In this document: positions 15,685 to 24,202 of the stretch, in pieces
Numbering within the stretch: position 1 is the stretch's first letter
Layout of the letters: each line of letters begins with the position of its first letter
NCBI GenBank assembly: GCA_963625655.1
Contig: CAVFTS010000013.1
Coordinates: 1-44,703 of the forward strand
Origin: F23-B02 sp963625655
GTDB lineage: Bacteria; Bacillota; Clostridia; Oscillospirales; Oscillospiraceae
DNA length: 44,703 nt
Direction of reading: 5' to 3'
Notes under the pieces: generated by a model
Told to the model about the DNA's origin: nothing
What the model saw: the letters and a program-made list of their open reading frames with translations, nothing else
Databases searched by the model: none
Translations under genes and position numbers: made by a program

Positions 15685-17271
15685 TCAGTTTTCCTTGGCT
15701 TTCAGGTTGACCGTCCAGCTTTTCATGTCGTAAAAGGGGTTGTTTTCGCAGGCCTTTATGCCCTCGATAACGCCCCTGTGACTTATGAGCTGGTGCCGCT
15801 CATAGCACAGCGGAACGATGTACGCCGTCGTTGCGATGACGTTGCACATATTGACGGCGGCATCCGTCCTTCCGTCCTCATCCGACTGCAAAAACAGGGC
15901 TATCGCCTCCTCGACCCGCTGATCGGAGACGAGCGCATAGTTTAGACCGCCGCCCGTCTCGAGGAGCTTTGAGGGGTCACAGTCGGGGTTCATACGCACC
16001 TCGGCGTAATACATATCGTAGTTGCCCGCCTCGACTCTCGCCTTGTAGTCGCTCCACGGCAGCTCCTCCACCGTCACGTTTATGCCGATGGATGCCATGT
16101 CGGACGCAAAGCGTCTTGCCATGTTGACCTTGATGCTGCTTGCGTTGCAGACTATAAAGTCAATATCGGTATTTACAAGCGTCGTGCCGTTTCGCATCTC
16201 AAGGAAGCCGTCGCCGTCGTAGTCCGAAAGGCCGAGATTTGAGAACACGGTCTTTACCGTGTTGAGGTCGTAGTCGAACTCCTTCGCAGCCGTCTTGCTG
16301 TACCACGATGCGGCGGGCGTCACGACAAAGGGCGTTGCCATGCCGTAGCCGCCCATCTGCTCGACCAGATACTCTCGGTCGAAGGCGTAATTCATCGCAA
16401 AGCGCATTGCATCGTAGGTGAAAATGCCCGTCTGGACGTTAAAGCCGATATAGTGCAGATTCGTGCTGTTGTAGCTCCGTATCTCGTTTGCGCTTCCGTA
16501 TCCGAGGTTCGTGGTCGCCGTGGGATCGTTCAGCACGGCGTCTATATACGAATCCTGAAACGCCGAGAGCGTATCGTCGATGCCCGTGTATTCCTTGAGG
16601 TAGACCGTTTTCAGCGGAAGCGCACGGTAGTTGGGGTAATGCTCGGACGCAACGAGCGACAGGTGATCGGAGGCGTAGGTGTAGGGTCCCGACCCGATGG
16701 GGTAGCTCTCGCCGTAGCTTCCGCTTTTTATGACGGGGATGGTGAGCAGCATCGGGAACATCATGTTTTTCTTTGAAAGGCTCACCGTCAGCGTCTCCGC
16801 ATCGTTTGCGGAGCAGCCCGTAACGTAGCTCAGTCTGTCGCTGAAGCGGTCGGAGCCTCTTGCGCACTGTATGGAGTATGCGACATCGTATGCGCTGACG
16901 TCGCTGCCGTCGTGAAACTTCCTGCCCGACTCGACCTCGAAGGTCCATGTCTGACCGCCGTCGGAGCTGGAGTAGGCGGTTATGACGTTATACTCCACGC
17001 TGTACGAATTCGTCAGCTCAAGCATATTGTCGTACACAAGGCAGCACACGAGCTGATTGTTCGAATTCGTCGCAATGAGCGGATTCATACTGTATGCGCT
17101 GTTGTAGTTTAGGGAAAACACGTCGTCCGCCGCAGCCATTTGACTGAGGTTCTTGCCCGCACTCTTACCGTCAACGTAGTCGTCGGAGCCGTCCGCACCG
17201 CCGCAGCCGCAAAGCAGGAGCAGCATTGAGGCAAGGCAAAGCAGCGCCGTATATCTTTTTATCTTTCTCAT
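15685..17271 (-). CDS. ABC transporter solute-binding lipoprotein (family 5, peptide/nickel type)
   Basis: This 528-aa protein has a lipoprotein signal (MRKIKRYTALLCLASMLLLL) with lipobox L20-C-G-C23; Cys23 would be lipidated. A SBP_bac_5 domain follows, with FEVESGRKFHDGSDVSAYDVAYSI and the AFDREYLVEQMGGYGMATP region. This family delivers oligopeptides, nickel or other small solutes to an ABC permease. No permease or ATPase gene is nearby, so it is an orphan; the substrate cannot be told. It starts 9 nt after pgeF. An alternative role is sensing or envelope work within a secA operon. Confidence 0.9.
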   Translation of the reverse strand: MRKIKRYTALLCLASMLLLLCGCGGADGSDDYVDGKSAGKNLSQMAAADDVFSLNYNSAYSMNPLIATNSNNQLVCCLVYDNMLELTNSYSVEYNVITAYSSSDGGQTWTFEVESGRKFHDGSDVSAYDVAYSIQCARGSDRFSDRLSYVTGCSANDAETLTVSLSKKNMMFPMLLTIPVIKSGSYGESYPIGSGPYTYASDHLSLVASEHYPNYRALPLKTVYLKEYTGIDDTLSAFQDSYIDAVLNDPTATTNLGYGSANEIRSYNSTNLHYIGFNVQTGIFTYDAMRFAMNYAFDREYLVEQMGGYGMATPFVVTPAASWYSKTAAKEFDYDLNTVKTVFSNLGLSDYDGDGFLEMRNGTTLVNTDIDFIVCNASSIKVNMARRFASDMASIGINVTVEELPWSDYKARVEAGNYDMYYAEVRMNPDCDPSKLLETGGGLNYALVSDQRVEEAIALFLQSDEDGRTDAAVNMCNVIATTAYIVPLCYERHQLISHRGVIEGIKACENNPFYDMKSWTVNLKAKEN

Positions 17272-17280
17272 ATCTGTTCC

Positions 17281-18075
17281 TCACGGGAGAATTATCGTCG
17301 CAGCCTGCGTCCCGCGAACGCCGTTCGTCGCACGGTGCGACCAGTATTTTTGCCGACTGCACATCGTACATTCGTCGGACACGTCGATGTTTTCTGGAAG
17401 CAGCCCCAGCGACAGGAGCCGGCGGCGGTTTGCTCCCCTAAGGTCGACCTTGAACTTTCCGTCGGGCTGAGGGAAGACAAGCCCCGCCGTGTCGCCGGAA
17501 AGGTACTTTTCGACCGCCTCCGGCACGTCGGCGTCCGTCTCGAAGCAGCAGGCTCCGATGCTCTCGCCGATCGCCGCACATATGCGTGAAGGCTCGGCGC
17601 CCAAAGCGCACATCTTTCGGACCGCCACGCCCAAAATATCGCCCACGGAGCTGCGCCAGCCGCAATGCACGGCGGCTATGACACCCGCCTGCGCATCCTC
17701 CAGCAAAACGGGAACGCAGTCGGCGATAAAGACCATGAGCGCAAGCCCGCTCCGAGCCGTCACAAGACCGTCCGCAGCGTAGGGCACCGCCTCGCCGACG
17801 GTGTGCCTGTCGGCGTCCGACGCTATGCGCACCTCGGTACCGTGTACCTGCTTTGTTATGACAAAGCCGTCGGCGTCCGTACCCATGAGCGCACCCGCTC
17901 TGCGGAAGTTTTCACGCACGCAGGCAAGGTCGTCGCCCCGATTTTCTCCGAGGTTCCACGACTCATGCACGCCCTTGCTCACACCGCCGAGTCTCGTTGT
18001 GAACATATGGCGGGAGGAAAGCAGACTGCTCGTCATGAAAACGCAGTCGCCGACCCGATTTTCGATAAATGCCAT
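17281..18075 (-). CDS. Purine nucleoside phosphorylase/laccase-domain protein (PgeF/YlmD)
   Basis: This 264-aa protein matches the DUF152 (laccase-domain) family, shown in related bacteria to act on purine nucleosides and, as PgeF, to correct peptidoglycan precursors. Metal-binding segments are KQVHG, ADCVPV and VHCGWR, and IGACCFE is close to the usual IGPCCYE. It starts 3 nt after the secA stop codon with no clear ribosome binding site, which suggests coupling to secA. A start at a Met inside the frame (near residue 14) is possible, but no better site precedes it. Confidence 0.92.
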   Translation of the reverse strand: MAFIENRVGDCVFMTSSLLSSRHMFTTRLGGVSKGVHESWNLGENRGDDLACVRENFRRAGALMGTDADGFVITKQVHGTEVRIASDADRHTVGEAVPYAADGLVTARSGLALMVFIADCVPVLLEDAQAGVIAAVHCGWRSSVGDILGVAVRKMCALGAEPSRICAAIGESIGACCFETDADVPEAVEKYLSGDTAGLVFPQPDGKFKVDLRGANRRRLLSLGLLPENIDVSDECTMCSRQKYWSHRATNGVRGTQAATIILP

Positions 18076-18078
18076 AAT

Positions 18079-20850
18079 TTACTCGTTTCTGCCGCAGCAT
18101 TCCTTGTACTTTAGCCTGCGGCTGCCGTCGGGCTTCATTTTTCCGCAGGGGCAGGGATCGTTGCGTCCCGGCTTTGCGACCTTGCGGACGGGCTTTTTCT
18201 TCACCGGCTCACCGCCGACGTTTGCGGCGGCGTTCTTTGCGACCGCACGGCGCTGTATGGGCGCTTCCTTGCGCACACGCACCGTGTAGATGCGGCGCAC
18301 CGTCTCCTCACGGATGCCGTTTATCATTGCCTCGAACATATCGAAGCCCTCGTGCTTATATGCGTCGATGGGCTTTATGTTGCCGTAGCCACGAAGTCCG
18401 ATGCCCCGTTTAAGCTCCGCCATTGCGTCGATGTGATCCATCCAGTATTCGTCGACGACACGCAGCATGATGACACGCTCAAGCTCACGCATGACGGGAA
18501 CGCCGTTCGGGTCAAGTCCGAACTCCTTTTCACGCTCGTCGTAGACCCGCTGTGCGATCTCGTACAGCGCATTGCTGAGCTTTTCGCTGTTTATGCGTCC
18601 GCTGAAGGAGTCCGTGCTTATCTCGCCACGGCGCAGGAACAGCTTCTCGAAGGGAGCCAGCGTCTCGGCAAGATGCTCTGCGTTCTCGACGCTGCCGCCG
18701 TGGAGCGAGTCGCTCACCGTGCCGGTGATGAACTCACGGATCATGCCGTTTATATGCTCACGCAGATCCTCTCCGTCAAGCACCTTGCGGCGCTCGTCGT
18801 ATATGATATTGCGCTGCTGGTTCATAACGTCGTCGTACTCCAGAACGCTCTTTCTCGTCTGGAAGTTGCGGCTTTCGACGGTCTTCTGCGCCTGCTCGAT
18901 CGCACCTGACAGCATCTTGTGGTCAAGCGGCGTATCGTCGTCCACGCCGAGGGTCTCCATCATGCCCATGATGCGCTCCGAGCCGAAAAGACGCATGACA
19001 TCGTCCGTCATCGCAAGGAAGAATCGGCTCTCGCCGGGGTCGCCCTGACGGCCGGAACGGCCTCTGAGCTGATTGTCGATTCGTCTCGATTCGTGGCGCT
19101 CGGTGCCGAGGATGAACAGACCTCCCGCCGCTTTGACCTTTTCGGCTTCGGCGGAGCAGACGCTCTTGTGCGCCTCCATGCGGCTGCGGAACATCTCCCT
19201 CGCCTTTAAGATCTCCTCGTCGTCGGTGTCGGCAAAGCCGGTCGCCTCGGCGATGACCTCGTCGGTAAAGCCCGCCTTGCGCAGGTCGGTCTTTGCAAGG
19301 TACTCTGCGTTGCCGCCGAGCATGATGTCGGTGCCACGGCCCGCCATGTTGGTGGCGATGGTGACGGCGCCGAGCTTGCCCGCCTGGGCGACTATCTCCG
19401 CTTCCTTCTCGTGGTGCTTTGCGTTCAGCACGTTGTGCGCAATGCCCTTGCGCTTTAAAAGCCCCGACAGATACTCGCTCTTTTCGATGGAGACGGTGCC
19501 GACGAGGACGGGCTGACCCTTCTCGTGACACTCGATTATCTGATTGATTATCGCATGGTTCTTGCCCGTCTCGTTCTTGTATACCACGTCCGGGCGGTCT
19601 ATCCTCGCAACGGGCTTGTTCGTCGGTATCTCAACGATGTCAAGCTGATATATCGCCGCAAATTCCTCCTCCTCGGTGGCTGCGGTACCGGTCATGCCGG
19701 ACAGCTTGTCGTACAGTCTGAAGTAGTTCTGGAAGGTTATCGTCGCAAGCGTTTTGTTCTCACGCTGCACGTCAACGTGTTCCTTCGCCTCAATCGCCTG
19801 ATGCAGACCCTCACTGTAACGGCGTCCGAGCATGATACGACCCGTGAACTCGTCAACGATAAGTATCTCCCCGTCCTTGACGACATAGTCGATATCACGC
19901 TTCATTATGCCGTGCGCACGGAGCGCCTGATTTATGTGGTGCGTGAGGGTGGAGTTTTCGATGTCGGAGTAGTTTTCGAGGTTGAACGCGCGCTCCGCCT
20001 TGGCGATGCCCCTTGCGGTGAGCGTTGCGGTGCGAGCCTTTTCATCAACGATGTAGTCTGCGTCGATGTCCTCCGCTTCCTCCTCCTTGGAGTCGGTGCT
20101 GGCATACACGAGCTTCTTTAGGCGGCTCACGAAATCGTCTGCCTGTCGGTACAGATCGGTGCTTTCGTCGCCCTGACCGGAGATGATGAGCGGCGTCCTC
20201 GCCTCGTCGATGAGGATGGAGTCCACCTCGTCCACGATGGCGAAGCTATGCCCTCTCTGCACCATGCGCTCCCTGTATATCGCCATGTTGTCACGCAGGT
20301 AGTCGAAGCCCATCTCGTTGTTGGTACCGTAGGTTATGTCGGCGTTGTACGCCTTCTGCCGCTCCTCGGTCGAAAGCCCGTGGACGATAAGTCCGACCTC
20401 AAGACCCATGAAGCGATGCACCTTGCCCATCCACTCGCTGTCACGTCTGGCAAGATAGTCGTTGACCGTGACGATGTGAACGCCCTCGCCCGCAATGGCG
20501 TTTAAGTACGCCGGAGCGACCGCAACAAGGGTTTTGCCTTCGCCGGTCTTCATTTCGGCGATGCGTCCCTGATGCAGGACGATGCCGCCGATAAGCTGCA
20601 CCCTGAAGGGCTTCATTCCGAGGACACGCCACGCCGCCTCACGCACGGCGGCAAACGCCTCCGGCAGGAGGTCGTCAAGCTCCTCGCCCGCATTGTAGCG
20701 CTCCTTGAACTCGTCCGTCTTTGCACGAAGCTCGGCATCGGAAAGAGCCTGCATTTCGGGCTCCAGCGCCTCTATCTTATCCGCAATGGGATATATTTTT
20801 TTCAGTTCCTTTTCGGTATGGCTGCCGAACAGTTTATCAAGTAGACCCAT
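18079..20850 (-). CDS. Preprotein translocase ATPase SecA
   Basis: This 923-aa motor drives secretory proteins through SecYEG, whose SecY subunit is encoded at 29953. Walker A KTGEGKT (about 101-107) and the DEAD-box DEVD (207-210) are intact. The preprotein cross-linking and scaffold regions follow, and the C-terminal SEC-C zinc site C900-x-C902 with C918-C919 binds SecB or ribosomes. The length is normal. It begins MGLLDKLFG with an ATG at 20850 and AAGG about 11 nt upstream. It leads the operon that continues with pgeF, the lipoprotein, cdd, the LysR-like HTH and ylmC. Confidence 0.98.
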   Translation of the reverse strand: MGLLDKLFGSHTEKELKKIYPIADKIEALEPEMQALSDAELRAKTDEFKERYNAGEELDDLLPEAFAAVREAAWRVLGMKPFRVQLIGGIVLHQGRIAEMKTGEGKTLVAVAPAYLNAIAGEGVHIVTVNDYLARRDSEWMGKVHRFMGLEVGLIVHGLSTEERQKAYNADITYGTNNEMGFDYLRDNMAIYRERMVQRGHSFAIVDEVDSILIDEARTPLIISGQGDESTDLYRQADDFVSRLKKLVYASTDSKEEEAEDIDADYIVDEKARTATLTARGIAKAERAFNLENYSDIENSTLTHHINQALRAHGIMKRDIDYVVKDGEILIVDEFTGRIMLGRRYSEGLHQAIEAKEHVDVQRENKTLATITFQNYFRLYDKLSGMTGTAATEEEEFAAIYQLDIVEIPTNKPVARIDRPDVVYKNETGKNHAIINQIIECHEKGQPVLVGTVSIEKSEYLSGLLKRKGIAHNVLNAKHHEKEAEIVAQAGKLGAVTIATNMAGRGTDIMLGGNAEYLAKTDLRKAGFTDEVIAEATGFADTDDEEILKAREMFRSRMEAHKSVCSAEAEKVKAAGGLFILGTERHESRRIDNQLRGRSGRQGDPGESRFFLAMTDDVMRLFGSERIMGMMETLGVDDDTPLDHKMLSGAIEQAQKTVESRNFQTRKSVLEYDDVMNQQRNIIYDERRKVLDGEDLREHINGMIREFITGTVSDSLHGGSVENAEHLAETLAPFEKLFLRRGEISTDSFSGRINSEKLSNALYEIAQRVYDEREKEFGLDPNGVPVMRELERVIMLRVVDEYWMDHIDAMAELKRGIGLRGYGNIKPIDAYKHEGFDMFEAMINGIREETVRRIYTVRVRKEAPIQRRAVAKNAAANVGGEPVKKKPVRKVAKPGRNDPCPCGKMKPDGSRRLKYKECCGRNE

Positions 20851-20892
20851 AGTAATGCCTTTCTTGTAAGATTAGATTCCTATACAGAGTAG

Positions 20893-20901
20893 ATTATAAC
20901 A
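20893..20901 (-). promoter_or_regulatory. secA operon promoter, extended -10
   Basis: The minus strand reads TGT-TATAAT, a perfect extended -10. The -35 region is the T run made by the terminator at 20922-20951 and matches consensus poorly, as is common for extended -10 promoters. Confidence 0.6.
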
Positions 20902-20921
20902 CACAAAAATGAATAAAAAAA

Positions 20922-20951
20922 GAGAAAAGCCGCACTCCCTCGGCTTTTCTC
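20922..20951 (-). terminator. Terminator of the HAD-AAA-M42 operon
   Basis: An 11-bp perfect stem (20922-20932 with 20941-20951), 8-nt loop, then seven T on the minus strand. Confidence 0.85.
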
Positions 20952-21027
20952 AAAAGTTTTTACGGTAATGACGGGATAAATCCGTCCCGGCTCTTATGTG
21001 ATAATGATTTTTCGCTCGGACAAGGCG

Positions 21028-21067
21028 AAGCACACGAGGGAATACTATTTATATTTTCCGTGTGCTT
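21028..21067. other. Hairpin downstream of the M42 peptidase
   Basis: AAGCACACG (21028-21036) pairs with CGTGTGCTT (21059-21067), and the loop-proximal GGAA/TTCC can add pairs. There is no U tract, so it is probably a 3' stabilising structure ahead of the true terminator at 20922. Nothing else is seen in 20952-21095. Confidence 0.4.
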
Positions 21068-21095
21068 TAACGCCGTATGGGCAAGAATCGGCCCG

Positions 21096-22133
21096 TCAGA
21101 CCCCTAAGAAGGAGGTCAGGAGGGCAAGCGTATTATATACTCCGTCGAGGTGGCTGCGTTCGTAGCCGTGAGAGGCGTATACGCCGGGGCCTATGAGTCC
21201 GTGGCGAATGTCGCTGCCGGCCGAGAGCGTCGCCTCGACGTCGCTGCCGTAGTGCGGGTACACGTCTACGGCGTAGTCGGCGCCGGCAGACTTTGCCGCC
21301 TCGATGAGCCGTGACACCAGCGCATAGCTGTACGGCCCGCCGGAGTCCTTGGCGCAGATTGAGACCTGCTTTTCGGTGCAGGAAAGTCCCTCGCCGACGC
21401 AGCCCATATCAACGCTTATCGCCTCGGTCACGCCGTCGGGAACGCTGCCCGCTCCGCCGTGTCCGACCTCCTCGTACACCGTGACGTGAACGTAGGTGCG
21501 GCGCTGCGGGCGGTTTTTCGTGTCGCTCAGATACTTCGCAAGCCCCAGAAGCACACCCACGGAAAGCTTGTCGTCCAAAAAACGGCTCTTTATGTAGCCC
21601 GACTCCGTTATCCTCGTGCGAGGCTCAAAGCACACTATATCGCCGACCTCTATGCCGAGCGTGCGGACGTCGTCCGCCGATTTCACGTCCTCGTCGATGA
21701 CCGCCTCGACCGTGTCAAAGCTGCGCTTGGTGTCGGCGTAGCTGCCGTTGACGTGTACCGATGCGTTCACGAGCTGGCACGTGCCCTCAAAGACCTTGCC
21801 GTTGCGTGTACGGACTCTGAGATTCTCCGCCTCGGCGTTCTCGGCACGCATACCGCCGAGGTTCGTGAGCCGAAGTCTGCCGCTGCCCTTTATCTCCGCA
21901 ACCATTGCGCCGAGCGTGTCGGTGTGCGCCTCAAGCAGCAGGGCATCGCTCTCGTCATCGCCGCCGAGGTTTACCAGCACACCGCCCTTTGCGGTCGTTT
22001 GCGCTTCAAAGCCGAGAGCGGAAAACTCGTTTTTTACCCACTCCGCCGCTGCCTCGGTGTATCCCGCGGGACTGTCGATACCGAGCAGGCGCACGGCCTC
22101 CTGCGCCGCAAAATCAGCATATTTTCTGTCCAT
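21096..22133 (-). CDS. M42 family metallo-aminopeptidase
   Basis: This 345-aa peptidase of the glutamyl/leucyl aminopeptidase type (FrvX-like) has a full set of metal ligands and catalytic residues: H70 and D72 (AHTD), D187 (RFLDDK), E221 and E222 (YEEVGHGG), D242, and H322 in SHGYERSH. M42 enzymes form cytosolic tetrahedral shells that trim peptides. It is third in an operon after the HAD and AAA_28/CYTH genes, 9 nt from the latter. ATG 22133 is preceded by a GGAG-like sequence. Confidence 0.93.
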   Translation of the reverse strand: MDRKYADFAAQEAVRLLGIDSPAGYTEAAAEWVKNEFSALGFEAQTTAKGGVLVNLGGDDESDALLLEAHTDTLGAMVAEIKGSGRLRLTNLGGMRAENAEAENLRVRTRNGKVFEGTCQLVNASVHVNGSYADTKRSFDTVEAVIDEDVKSADDVRTLGIEVGDIVCFEPRTRITESGYIKSRFLDDKLSVGVLLGLAKYLSDTKNRPQRRTYVHVTVYEEVGHGGAGSVPDGVTEAISVDMGCVGEGLSCTEKQVSICAKDSGGPYSYALVSRLIEAAKSAGADYAVDVYPHYGSDVEATLSAGSDIRHGLIGPGVYASHGYERSHLDGVYNTLALLTSFLGV

Positions 22134-22142
22134 AATATCTCC

Positions 22143-23249
22143 TCACAGCGCCTGCCTTATCGCAAGCCGCTTATTCTTATACGTCGGGTCACCGGTGACT
22201 TCCCTTATAACCTCAATCTCCGGCGGCAGGAGCGCCTCCTCCTTGTCGGAGTAGCGGAACATTACCGCCTTGTCGGCGCAGAAGGGGTACACGTCTATCT
22301 CAAAGCGGCAGTCTCCGAACACAAAGCGGTACTTCGTCTTATGAACCGCACTCAGCTCCGGGTCGCCCTCAAGCAGGTACCGGCGGTACTTCTTCTCGGA
22401 GATGGGCTTCTCGGTGTCCCATTTCGTGCCGTCCGGCATGAGGTGCTTTTCGGTGTAGAAATACAGGTAGTCGCTGCCGTTTTTCTGCTCCCGTATGCGG
22501 CGCTCGATGCTCGGATTCGTCACGCACAGGTAGGTCTGCACCATGTCGAAGGGGCGGGCCTTGTACTTGTCGCACAGCAGCTCCATCGGCGGCATATTGA
22601 TGAGGTACTTGCGCTTTTTCACCATCGGCTCCGGCTTGCCGAGGATGCGGTATATCTCCTTGATGCCTCGGTTTATCTTGTCCTCGAAGTTGACGGCGTT
22701 GTCGATGATGCGCAGATTGTGATGCCCGCTCCACGCACGCAGCGTGCGATCGTCCATCTCCTTTGCGTAGTCAAGCGACTCCGAGCGTGCGGCGTTGCCG
22801 AGGTTGTAGGCAAACTCCGCACCCTTTGCGCAGGTGACGAGGTGCAGCACGGCGTCGTAACCCTTAAGCACCTGCTCCTCGGTTCTGCCGTCGAACCTGT
22901 ACAGCGTCTCGGCAAACTCCTCATCGCTTATGTACGCCTTGTCGTCCATGAGCGCACGGTCGTAAATGATGAGAATATTCTTCTCCGGCACGACCTCGGC
23001 CGCTTTAAGCGCCAGCTCCTCCTTGTGAATCTGGTCTGCGATGACAAAGTCCTGGAACTTCAGCATCGACATACAGCCGCCGAAGGGCTTTATACCGAAG
23101 CCGGAGATAAGCTCCGTTGCCGTTTCGGGGATGGTGATGACTCTCCACCCGTCCTCCTGCTTGAACTCCTTGAGAATGCGGCTTATGAACGTGGTCTTGC
23201 CTGCGGCAGGACCACCCGTCAAAACGATTTTCGTAATGTGCTTTTCCAT
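22143..23249 (-). CDS. AAA_28 P-loop ATPase fused to a CYTH-like domain
   Basis: This 368-aa protein has a P-loop domain with Walker A GGPAAGKTT (12-20) and a hydrophobic strand ending in YDRALMDDKAY near 96-106 that may serve as Walker B. That is the AAA_28 type, also seen in kinase-like NadR domains. Residues about 209-360 have alternating charged strands (IERRIREQ, TKYRFVF, FEIDVY, PEIEVIREV) typical of a CYTH/triphosphate tunnel. The pairing resembles the insect phosphoinositide-binding protein Ttd14; the bacterial role is not established. It lies between a HAD phosphatase and an M42 peptidase, suggesting phosphate-ester chemistry. The substrate is unknown. Confidence 0.85.
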   Translation of the reverse strand: MEKHITKIVLTGGPAAGKTTFISRILKEFKQEDGWRVITIPETATELISGFGIKPFGGCMSMLKFQDFVIADQIHKEELALKAAEVVPEKNILIIYDRALMDDKAYISDEEFAETLYRFDGRTEEQVLKGYDAVLHLVTCAKGAEFAYNLGNAARSESLDYAKEMDDRTLRAWSGHHNLRIIDNAVNFEDKINRGIKEIYRILGKPEPMVKKRKYLINMPPMELLCDKYKARPFDMVQTYLCVTNPSIERRIREQKNGSDYLYFYTEKHLMPDGTKWDTEKPISEKKYRRYLLEGDPELSAVHKTKYRFVFGDCRFEIDVYPFCADKAVMFRYSDKEEALLPPEIEVIREVTGDPTYKNKRLAIRQAL

Positions 23250-23261
23250 AATATCAGTCCT

Positions 23262-23921
23262 TTAAAAGTCCTCACCGAAGAACCACTCTCCGAACTCCGG
23301 CACGGTTTTGAAATAGTAATCGCAATTTTTTCGCATGAAATCCTCTATCTCAGGGATGTCGTTCGACCAGCCGACGGCGGCAAAGTCCACGCCGCAGCTC
23401 CTCGCCATATCGTAGCCGGGCTTTAAATCGTCCAGCACCAAAAGCTCCGACGGCGAAAAGCCGAGCTTTTCCATTATCCTTTGCAGCGGGTACGGGTTCG
23501 GCTTGCGCTCCTCAGCGGGGCTTTCCCAGCCGAATATCATGTCCGGCTCCGGCAGGTCGTTTTCCCGATAGTCACGCAGTATGTTCTCCGTGTACGAGTG
23601 TGACACAACGCACAAAACGCCGCCCTCCCGCTTATGCCGCCACAGGATCTCACGCACACCGGGATACACCGGCGGCGTATGCTCCTTGACGTATGCGTTC
23701 CAGTAGTGCTGCTCGTGGAGCATATCCTCGTCGCTCATGCCGATGCTGCGAAACAGCTCGATTATGCCGGGGTGGAAATTTTCCTTCAAATAGCGCTCAA
23801 GCGTGTAGTCTGCGTGAGGGAAAAACTCCGCCATATACTGCTTAAAGCAGGGAAAATGAACGGTCGCAGTGCTGTCAACGACGGTGTCGTCGTGGTCGGT
23901 GACAAGGCAGGGGTATCTCAT
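23262..23921 (-). CDS. HAD-superfamily phosphatase
   Basis: This 219-aa protein has the full HAD active site: motif I DHDDT (nucleophile D9, acid/base D11, T13), motif II Ser107 in SHSY, Lys140 in RKPNPYP, and motif IV D164-D165. The alpha-helical cap of about 70 residues after motif I is that of the subclass I phosphoglycolate/beta-phosphoglucomutase group. The substrate cannot be told from sequence. The start ATG at 23921 has GGAGGAG 8 nt upstream. It is first in a three-gene operon and has a strong promoter at 23996-24024. Confidence 0.9.
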   Translation of the reverse strand: MRYPCLVTDHDDTVVDSTATVHFPCFKQYMAEFFPHADYTLERYLKENFHPGIIELFRSIGMSDEDMLHEQHYWNAYVKEHTPPVYPGVREILWRHKREGGVLCVVSHSYTENILRDYRENDLPEPDMIFGWESPAEERKPNPYPLQRIMEKLGFSPSELLVLDDLKPGYDMARSCGVDFAAVGWSNDIPEIEDFMRKNCDYYFKTVPEFGEWFFGEDF

Positions 23922-23995
23922 ATGCTTGCTCCTCCGTGGTGTGGCTTTGTTCGACCCAAGCCGAACGCAAGAAACGGGTGCTGCCCACCTTTTTC

Positions 23996-24024
23996 AGTAT
24001 AACTTTTATGCGCACCCCCGTCAA
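23996..24024 (-). promoter_or_regulatory. Promoter of the HAD-AAA-M42 operon
   Basis: Minus-strand TTGACG (24019-24024), 17 nt, TATACT (23996-24001). The leader to the HAD start is about 70 nt. Confidence 0.75.
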
Positions 24025-24048
24025 GCGAAACGCAGAATATAGCGCATT

Positions 24049-24152
24049 AAAACGTCTGAGTTAGTAAGCCGTTTTTACTAAATCGGGCTTTTTGACGAGC
24101 GCAGCGAGATTTTTTGTGGTAAATTATCTCACAAAAATGTGGCGTGCTTTTT
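24049..24152 (+). repeat. Dispersed two-hairpin repeat, copy 2
   Basis: It has the same layout as 12-118: a hairpin at 24054-24067 and 24075-24088 with one mismatch and wobble pairs, GGCTTTTTGACGAGCG identical to copy 1, then AGCGAG, a second hairpin T5GTG/CACA5 (24111-24118 with 24130-24137), and GTGGCGTG. It lies between the HAD promoter and the noc terminator, with no gene inside. Confidence 0.6.
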
Positions 24153-24166
24153 CTGCTTGAAAAACA

Positions 24167-24195
24167 GGAAAAGCGGCAAAAACCGCCGCTTTTCC
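24167..24195 (-). terminator. noc terminator
   Basis: A perfect 11-bp stem (24167-24177 with 24185-24195), 7-nt loop, then TGTTTTT on the minus strand, 7 nt after the noc stop codon. Confidence 0.85.
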
Positions 24196-24202
24196 TTGAT
24201 AT

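Noticed and set aside
21459..23426. A 655-residue plus-strand frame opposite M42, AAA_28 and HAD genes
   Set aside because: The minus-strand genes have full active-site motifs and good binding sites; this is a shadow frame.
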